Shown: one piece after another, positions 36,290-41,602 of the stretch
How positions within the stretch are numbered: position 1 is the stretch's first letter
Layout of the letters: each line of letters begins with the position of its first letter
Origin: Prochlorococcus sp. AG-436-M02
Lineage (GTDB): Bacteria; Cyanobacteriota; Cyanobacteriia; PCC-6307; Cyanobiaceae
Length of the DNA stretch: 41,602 nt
Direction of reading: 5' to 3'
NCBI GenBank assembly: GCA_003212515.1
Contig: QCPL01000012.1
Coordinates: 1 to 41,602, forward strand
The notes under the pieces: model-generated
What the model was told of the DNA's origin: nothing
Databases searched by the model: none
What the model saw: the letters and a program-made list of their open reading frames with translations, nothing else
Program-made: the position numbers and the translations under genes

Positions 36290-37771
36290 ATGAGAATCAT
36301 TAGTAAGAAATATCTGTTACTTCTCTTGGGAATTTTCGGGGGCATCCTTGCTGGTTTTGGTCTTTCCCAAGAGGGCACTTTGTTTGTTTTTTTTGCGTTA
36401 GCTTTTTTATGGGCCGCAAAGAGGTTTTGGATTGCTGGATTTTTGTGGGGAGGTGTAGCCACTCTGATAAGTCATCGTTGGCTTTTAGCTCTTCATCCTT
36501 TGACTTGGTTAGGTGTTCCTGAGGGCTTAAGTCTTCCGATTGCAGTGCTTGTGTGGTTGTTTTGTAGTTTCTTTGGCGCTTCGCTGGTTGGATGTTGGTG
36601 CCTATTGGGGAACACTTCTTTTTTTAAAACACCTTCTCAGGACTCAATCAAGAAAGAATTTTTATCTGCGATTGCTTTGGCATTGATTTGGGCCCTAGTA
36701 GAGGTATGTCTTACAAAAAGCCCATTGTTTTGGATTGGAATTGGTGGGAGCTTATTACCTCAAGATAGATGGTTAGTTGGTTTGGCAAGGTGGTTTGGAA
36801 CGGGCGGAGTGGTAACAGTTCAGTTGTTAATTGGTTGGTGGCTTTGGAAATTAGTACTTGCAAAGAGAAGCGGTAAGCCGATCATGAGCTTATTTGGCTG
36901 GGGTGCGTTCTCTTTATTGCTTATTCATTGCTTGGGGTGGAGTCTCCTATCTAATAATCATTTTGCATCTACTAAGCCAATAGCATTGTGGCAAACCAAT
37001 ATTCCAACAAGAGAAAAATTTACGACTTTACAGCTAAATAGACTTCCCGAATCTATTGAAGAAGCTTTAGAGCAGGCTGAAAAACAGGGCTCAGAACTCT
37101 TGATTGCTCCTGAAGGAACAATCCAAGCTGGTGATACGCTTCTGTCACCGGCGCCTGTCCCATTCCTCACAGGCGGCTTTCGATGGATAAATGGTAAACA
37201 GAGAAGCTCTTTGCTTGTTTTCAATAAAGGGGAAAGAAAGTTTAAAGAATTTGTTGATAAACATCGTTTAGTTCCATTAGGAGAATGGATGCCAAGTATT
37301 CCTGGATTTTCATCTAACGGATTTTCTTTTTTGGGGGGCCTTGAGCCAGGGAAAGCGTCAAGGCTTCTTACTTGGGATGGGCCACCAATGGGTATTGCTA
37401 TCTGTTATGAATTAAGTGATGGCAATGCTTTAGCTAAAGCAACTATGAAAGGCGGACAATGGATTCTATCTATTGCAAACTTAGATCCTTATCCATTGTC
37501 TCTGCAAAAGCAATACATTGCATTGGCTCAATTAAGAAGTATTGAATTACATAGAGATGTTGTTACTGTTGCAAACACTGGGCCAACTTCATTGGTTTTA
37601 AGTTCAGGCAGAGTTTCTTCATTAATTAATCCATTTAAAAAAGGAGTTGTCTTAACAGATGTTCATTTGTCTAATGAGATAACTGGATATGTTAAATGGC
37701 AAGAACTCCCATTGATAATTAGTTTAATAATCACTCTTTATATAATTTTTAGTTTGGGAAGGAACAATTGA
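36290..37771 (+). CDS. lnt: apolipoprotein N-acyltransferase
   Basis: This 493-residue inner-membrane enzyme adds the third acyl chain to the N-terminal cysteine of lipoproteins. About six membrane segments occupy residues 1-220, then a nitrilase-like domain carries the triad Glu275 (LLIAPEGTI), Lys324 ([13 protein letters not shown]) and Cys372 ([10 protein letters not shown]). A last membrane segment ([15 protein letters not shown]) ends the protein. Length matches the family. ATG at 36290 is clear. Its last 23 bases overlap the end of mnmA on the opposite strand. Confidence 0.95.
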   Translation: MRIISKKYLLLLLGIFGGILAGFGLSQEGTLFVFFALAFLWAAKRFWIAGFLWGGVATLISHRWLLALHPLTWLGVPEGLSLPIAVLVWLFCSFFGASLVGCWCLLGNTSFFKTPSQDSIKKEFLSAIALALIWALVEVCLTKSPLFWIGIGGSLLPQDRWLVGLARWFGTGGVVTVQLLIGWWLWKLVLAKRSGKPIMSLFGWGAFSLLLIHCLGWSLLSNNHFASTKPIALWQTNIPTREKFTTLQLNRLPESIEEALEQAEKQGSELLIAPEGTIQAGDTLLSPAPVPFLTGGFRWINGKQRSSLLVFNKGERKFKEFVDKHRLVPLGEWMPSIPGFSSNGFSFLGGLEPGKASRLLTWDGPPMGIAICYELSDGNALAKATMKGGQWILSIANLDPYPLSLQKQYIALAQLRSIELHRDVVTVANTGPTSLVLSSGRVSSLINPFKKGVVLTDVHLSNEITGYVKWQELPLIISLIITLYIIFSLGRNN

Positions 37772-39008
37772 GCTTATTTAAATTTGTTTTCTTTTCTATT
37801 ATTCCACCCCCAAGTAAAATCTCTCCATCATAAAAAACAGCAGCTTGTCCTGGAGTTATAGAAAATTGTGCTGAACTAAAAGTCAAATTACATCGATAAG
37901 TACGTTCATTGTTGATATCTCTTTTTGAAGGTTCCAAAGGAGTAAGTCTTGCTGAAACGGGCTTGCTCCTATAACGCAATTGAACTTCAACGTTAATTTC
38001 TTCATTAGGTGGTTCGATTGATACCCAGTTGATTTCACCTACATTGCAGTCTTTTTGGCTTGCTTCAGATCTAGGTGCAACTATTACTCGATTAGTAGAA
38101 GCCTGAATCTCTATTACATGCAAAGGTTCCTCCCAGGAAATTCCTAAGCCTTTTCTTTGACCTATGGTGAAATGCTCAATTCCATCATGATTACCTAGAA
38201 CTTTGCCATTTTGAAGAATTATTTCTCCATGTTTTGATGGTAAATAATTGTCTAAAAATGCTTTCATCGATCCATGATGCTCTACTAGACATAGGTCTTG
38301 ACTTTCGGCCTTATTTGCGGTTCTTAGATTCAAGCGAATTGCTTCTTTCCTTGTATTTGATTTTTTGAGCTCTCCAAGAGGAAAAACAACTTTTCCTAGA
38401 ACCTCTTGTGATAAGTCGTAAAGGAAATAACTTTGATCTTTTGTTTCGTCAAGGCCTCTCAAAAGTTGATGACGAGGGATTAGTTTTGACTTGTTTGATT
38501 TTTTGTCGCTTGAGTAATTTGAGGAATGCTTTATACGTGCATAGTGTCCTGTAGCAATGCGAGTTAACCCTAAATTTTTTTCACTCCATTCGAGCATTGG
38601 AGAAAATTTTACAAATCGGTTGCATCTTGAACAAGGAGAAGGCGTAATCCCTTCTTTATACCCGCTAACAAGAGATTCAATAATCTCCTTCTTAAAGTTT
38701 TCTCGAGCATCAATAACATGATGAGGAATTTTAAGTTCTTTGCATATTCCTGCTGCATCGATAAGACCATCTGTACAGCATGAGCCTTTCCCACTCATTA
38801 ACCAAAGAGTTATCCCCTCAACTTTCCATCCAGCTTCTACTAGAAGAGCAGCAGTTAAAGAACTATCAACTCCCCCAGAAAGTCCTACGGCTATCTCGTG
38901 AACCCCTTTAAGTTCTTTTAACCTTTTTAATGCTTCCTTGCCTTCAATAGTCAGCTCTCCTTTTTGTTTGATAGATAAACATGATGTTTTTTTCGGAGTA
39001 ATAGTCAT
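37749..39008 (-). CDS. mnmA: tRNA-specific 2-thiouridylase
   Basis: This 419-residue enzyme thiolates U34 of tRNAs for Lys, Glu and Gln. The PP-loop is [18 protein letters not shown], the first catalytic cysteine lies in [14 protein letters not shown], and the second in [13 protein letters not shown]-terminal beta domains include [16 protein letters not shown] and [20 protein letters not shown]. An N-terminal extension of about 35 residues precedes the PP-loop, a little longer than usual. ATG at 39008 is clear. It is divergent from the NAD(P)HX repair gene by 47 bases and overlaps lnt tail to tail. Confidence 0.96.
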   Translation of the reverse strand: MTITPKKTSCLSIKQKGELTIEGKEALKRLKELKGVHEIAVGLSGGVDSSLTAALLVEAGWKVEGITLWLMSGKGSCCTDGLIDAAGICKELKIPHHVIDARENFKKEIIESLVSGYKEGITPSPCSRCNRFVKFSPMLEWSEKNLGLTRIATGHYARIKHSSNYSSDKKSNKSKLIPRHQLLRGLDETKDQSYFLYDLSQEVLGKVVFPLGELKKSNTRKEAIRLNLRTANKAESQDLCLVEHHGSMKAFLDNYLPSKHGEIILQNGKVLGNHDGIEHFTIGQRKGLGISWEEPLHVIEIQASTNRVIVAPRSEASQKDCNVGEINWVSIEPPNEEINVEVQLRYRSKPVSARLTPLEPSKRDINNERTYRCNLTFSSAQFSITPGQAAVFYDGEILLGGGIIEKKTNLNKLNCSFPN

Positions 39009-39055
39009 TGCCCTACTAATTTCTTCATAGTGTGTGGGTTACACATTGAACAGTT

Positions 39056-40603
39056 TTGATCTGGCCTAAATTTGATGCTGATCATCTAATTGTCTCATCT
39101 TCACAGATGAGATGGTTAGAAGAAAAACTTTTTTCTTATGGAATGCCTGAAGAAGCATTGATGGAAAAAGTTGGGTTGAGGATGAAAGATTGGTTCATGA
39201 AGAATACAGAATTTTTAAATGAAGGTGTTCTTGTTCTAGTTGGGCCAGGTCACAACGGAGGGGATGGCCTTGTATTAGCAAGGGAGCTTTATTTAGAGGG
39301 TGTTGATGTGGCTTTATGGTGCCCACTTCCGATTAAAAAGCCTTTAACTGCTAAATATCTTTCTTATTGTATTTCTATTGGGATAATTCAACTGCAAAAT
39401 GAGCCAGATGCTTTTGATAAGGCAATTTGGATTGATGCTCTTTTTGGTATTGGCCAGAATAGACCTATCCCTCAAGAGATTGGAGCACTGTTGAGATCAA
39501 GAGAAGAGATCAGACCAGGTCGGTTAATAAGTTTAGATGTACCCGCTGGAATATGTTCAGAAAAAGGCATTCCATTTGAGAATGGTGCTGCAAAAGCAGC
39601 TGTTACGTTAACTGTAGGCTTGATAAAGGAAGGTTTGCTGCAAGATATTGCATTGCCTCATGTGGGAACTTTGACTCGGATTGATATCGGGATCCCAAAA
39701 GTTCTTTTTCATATATTGCCTAAAAAGACCCCTTTGAAAATATCTTCAAAAGATATTCAGTCTTTTGCTCTCCCAGAAATCCCTCAAAATGCGAGCAAAT
39801 ATGAGAGAGGAAGACTATTTGTAATTTCTGGTAGCAAGAAATATAAAGGAGCTTCTTTGCTTGCTTTAAAAGGGGCAATAGCCAGTGGTGTAGGAAGTGT
39901 TCAGGCTGTTTTGCCCGAAAATATTTCCAGTGCCTTATTCGGGATTGTTCCAGAAGTAATTTTTCATGAGTACCCTTTTCAGAAAAATGATGAGATTTGC
40001 CTTGCTAAATGTCTTGAAAATATTAATCTTGATCGAATTGACTCTTTATTAATAGGACCTGGTTTAGGTAGTTCTAATGAAAATTGGGATCAAGTTTGCA
40101 TTGCGCTCGAAGATTTTTCAGGTTTATTAGTTTTAGATGCTGATGGATTAAATCGTCTTTCTTCTTCTAACGGTGGTTGGAAATGGCTTCGGAAACGCAA
40201 AGGTATTACATGGATCACTCCTCATAAGAAGGAATTTGCTCGTTTATTTCCAGATATAGATCTTTCTTCCCCTTTGAAAGCTGCAGTCATGGCAGCTGAA
40301 TTAAGTGGGGCTGGAGTTTTGATAAAAGGGGCTCATAGCGTTATTGCTTCTCCTGATGGCTCTGTTTGGCAATTGGCAAATACTTGTCAAGCAGCAGCTA
40401 GAACAGGGTTGGGGGATTTGTTGGCAGGTTTTATTGCAGGTCTTGGAGCGTTAGGGATGTGTTCAAAAAACAAACTTAACTATGAGCTATTTGCTTTCGG
40501 AGTCTTAATCCATGCAAATGCAGCCAAAAAATGCAAAGAAGGATCCAATGCTGATTCGATTTCTGAAAAATTAGGAATAGCTGTGAAGAGGCTGCAACAC
40601 TAG
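39056..40603 (+). CDS. nnr: bifunctional NAD(P)HX epimerase/ADP-dependent dehydratase
   Basis: This 515-residue fusion repairs hydrated NADH and NADPH. The N-terminal epimerase domain (about 1-220, YjeF_N) has VLVGPGHNGGDGLVLARELY and LDVPAGI. The C-terminal dehydratase domain (about 235-515, ribokinase-like) has GRLFVISGSKKYKGASLLA, LLIGPGLGSS, LVLDADGLNRLS and ARTGLGDLLAGFIAG, where GxGD marks the active site. The start is TTG at 39056, giving the usual N-terminus before SSSQMRWLEE; an ATG 17 codons later would remove conserved sequence. It ends 153 bases before the sigma factor gene. Confidence 0.94.
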   Translation: MIWPKFDADHLIVSSSQMRWLEEKLFSYGMPEEALMEKVGLRMKDWFMKNTEFLNEGVLVLVGPGHNGGDGLVLARELYLEGVDVALWCPLPIKKPLTAKYLSYCISIGIIQLQNEPDAFDKAIWIDALFGIGQNRPIPQEIGALLRSREEIRPGRLISLDVPAGICSEKGIPFENGAAKAAVTLTVGLIKEGLLQDIALPHVGTLTRIDIGIPKVLFHILPKKTPLKISSKDIQSFALPEIPQNASKYERGRLFVISGSKKYKGASLLALKGAIASGVGSVQAVLPENISSALFGIVPEVIFHEYPFQKNDEICLAKCLENINLDRIDSLLIGPGLGSSNENWDQVCIALEDFSGLLVLDADGLNRLSSSNGGWKWLRKRKGITWITPHKKEFARLFPDIDLSSPLKAAVMAAELSGAGVLIKGAHSVIASPDGSVWQLANTCQAAARTGLGDLLAGFIAGLGALGMCSKNKLNYELFAFGVLIHANAAKKCKEGSNADSISEKLGIAVKRLQH

Positions 40604-40756
40604 ATTTGTTCGCATTGATACATATTGACGTGTTTTTTGACGCTTTTTTGTAGAAATGTGTACGTTTCAAAGCAAGAATCTGAAGGGTTTTTGAAGCATT
40701 GGCCTCTTTTCCAAAATCTGTAGGAAAGTCATCTATACGTTTGGGAAAAGAAAAAA

Positions 40757-41602
40757 ATGGTCTCCTCAGCACCCAAGCCCGCTGAATCACAAAAAAGGCG
40801 AAGCACCGACCCTATTAGTTGGTATTTGGCAACTATTGGGAGAGTGCCTTTGTTGACTCCTGCTGAAGAAATTGAATTGGGTAATCAAGTTCAGATAATG
40901 ATGAACTTGACAGAAGATGGAATGGTTGACGAAAAAACGAAGAAATTTACTTCTCATGAGCGTAGGTTGATCCGAATTGGTAGAAGAGCAAAAGAACGGA
41001 TGATGAAAGCAAATCTTCGCCTTGTCGTTAGTGTTGCAAAGAAATATCAAGGGAAAGGTTTAGAACTTTTAGACTTAGTTCAAGAAGGTTCCCTAGGTTT
41101 AGAAAGAGCAGTCGAAAAGTTTGATCCAACGCGTGGGTATAAATTTTCTACTTATGCCTTTTGGTGGATTCGTCAAAGCATGACTCGAGCGATTGCTTGT
41201 CAATCTCGTACTATTCGTCTTCCAGTACATTTGAGCGAAAGACTTGCAACTATTAGAAAAGTTAGTCTTGACTTAGCTCACAAATTAGGCGCTATGCCTA
41301 ATCGAATTGAGATAGCTGAGGAAATGGATATAGAAGTTGAAGAACTTGATTCGATATTGCGCCAAGCTCTTACTACTAGCAGCTTAGATGCACCTGTTAA
41401 TGGAGATGATGGACGTAGTTTTCTTGGTGATTTAATTGCAGATGGTTCAGTAGAGGAGCCTTTAGATAAAGTTGAACAAAGTATTCATCAGGAACAACTT
41501 GGCAGATGGTTAACTCATTTAAGTGAGCAGGAACAACATGTTCTTAAACTTAGATTTGGTTTAGAAGGTAATGATAGGCATACTCTTGCTGAGATTGGAC
41601 GA
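40757..41602 (+). CDS. group-2 type sigma-70 factor, 3' end cut by window edge
   Basis: The frame starts with ATG at 40757 and stays open to the window end, giving 282 residues. It begins near region 1.2 (DPISWYLATIGRVPLLTPAE), with no long acidic region 1.1, then has region 2 (LRLVVSVAKKYQGKGLELLD, LVQEGSLGLERAVEKFDPTR, FSTYAFWWIRQSMTRAIA), region 3 (IRLPVHLSERL) and the start of region 4 (LSEQEQHVLKLRFGLEG). This layout fits the group-2 SigA-like factors used by cyanobacteria in stress, light or circadian responses; the lack of region 1.1 argues against the primary factor. Upstream is a 153-base gap with two TTGACG hexamers 12 bases apart (40625, 40637). Confidence 0.93.
   Translation, partial: MVSSAPKPAESQKRRSTDPISWYLATIGRVPLLTPAEEIELGNQVQIMMNLTEDGMVDEKTKKFTSHERRLIRIGRRAKERMMKANLRLVVSVAKKYQGKGLELLDLVQEGSLGLERAVEKFDPTRGYKFSTYAFWWIRQSMTRAIACQSRTIRLPVHLSERLATIRKVSLDLAHKLGAMPNRIEIAEEMDIEVEELDSILRQALTTSSLDAPVNGDDGRSFLGDLIADGSVEEPLDKVEQSIHQEQLGRWLTHLSEQEQHVLKLRFGLEGNDRHTLAEIGR

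Noticed and set aside
40476..41050. Minus-strand frames of 104 and 87 codons near the right end
   Set aside because: They are antisense to the NAD(P)HX repair gene and to the clearly recognisable sigma factor, and show no family features.

Overview
The window looks like a stretch of a marine picocyanobacterial chromosome, most likely a low-light Prochlorococcus. This is inferred from the protein families and layout, not from a database search. Pointers are AT-rich DNA, short intergenic gaps, a high-light-inducible protein (HLIP), a ClpR/ClpP3 pair, a nickel superoxide dismutase cassette (sodN, sodX and a putative Ni transporter), a short bacterial SRP RNA, and many small membrane proteins of unknown role. 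I see no insertion sequence, prophage, CRISPR array or rRNA operon.

Layout. Positions 1-4705 (minus strand, apart from a tRNA-Gly): DUF3119-like gene (cut by the window edge), MlaE/TGD1-like lipid permease, GPH-type sugar symporter and glycogen debranching enzyme GlgX. Positions 4776-6892 (plus): an MBL-fold-like gene broken by an apparent +1 frameshift, HU, and glutamyl-Q tRNA(Asp) synthetase. Positions 6900-9562: seven small genes, mostly membrane or exported, including one HLIP and one protein resembling the N-terminus of NdhF. Positions 9656-11656: glycosyltransferase and polyprenyl-phosphate sugar transferase, probably for surface polysaccharide. Positions 11653-16287 (minus): cobD, ilvC, clpP3, clpR and a PIN-TRAM protein. 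hemW (plus) and panB (minus) then overlap tail to tail, followed by the SRP RNA.

Positions 18543-23561 (minus) form a division and wall cluster, transcribed miaB, ddl, an unknown membrane-anchored protein, ftsQ, ftsZ. After tRNA-His come a CodA-like amidohydrolase and an FAD-linked oxidoreductase (plus), which may act in one uncharacterised pathway. On the minus strand follow murA, tRNA-Leu(CAA), argD and folC; argD starts only 8 bases after the tRNA. Then on the plus strand: tRNA-Leu(CAG), an SpoU-family methyltransferase, lpd, trpC and the Ni transporter, facing sodX and sodN. The right end holds an exported FKBP isomerase, lnt, mnmA, the bifunctional NAD(P)HX repair enzyme and a group-2 type sigma-70 factor that runs off the window.

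Most of this is core metabolism. I did not find a convincing new multi-gene system. The best candidates for a second look are the CCC-TAA frameshift in the MBL-like gene, the hairpin over the gluQ start, the cobD gene with no ordinary start codon, the tRNA-argD junction, the small-protein cluster around the HLIP, the amidohydrolase/FAD-oxidoreductase pair, and the unknown gene inside the ddl-ftsQ-ftsZ cluster.
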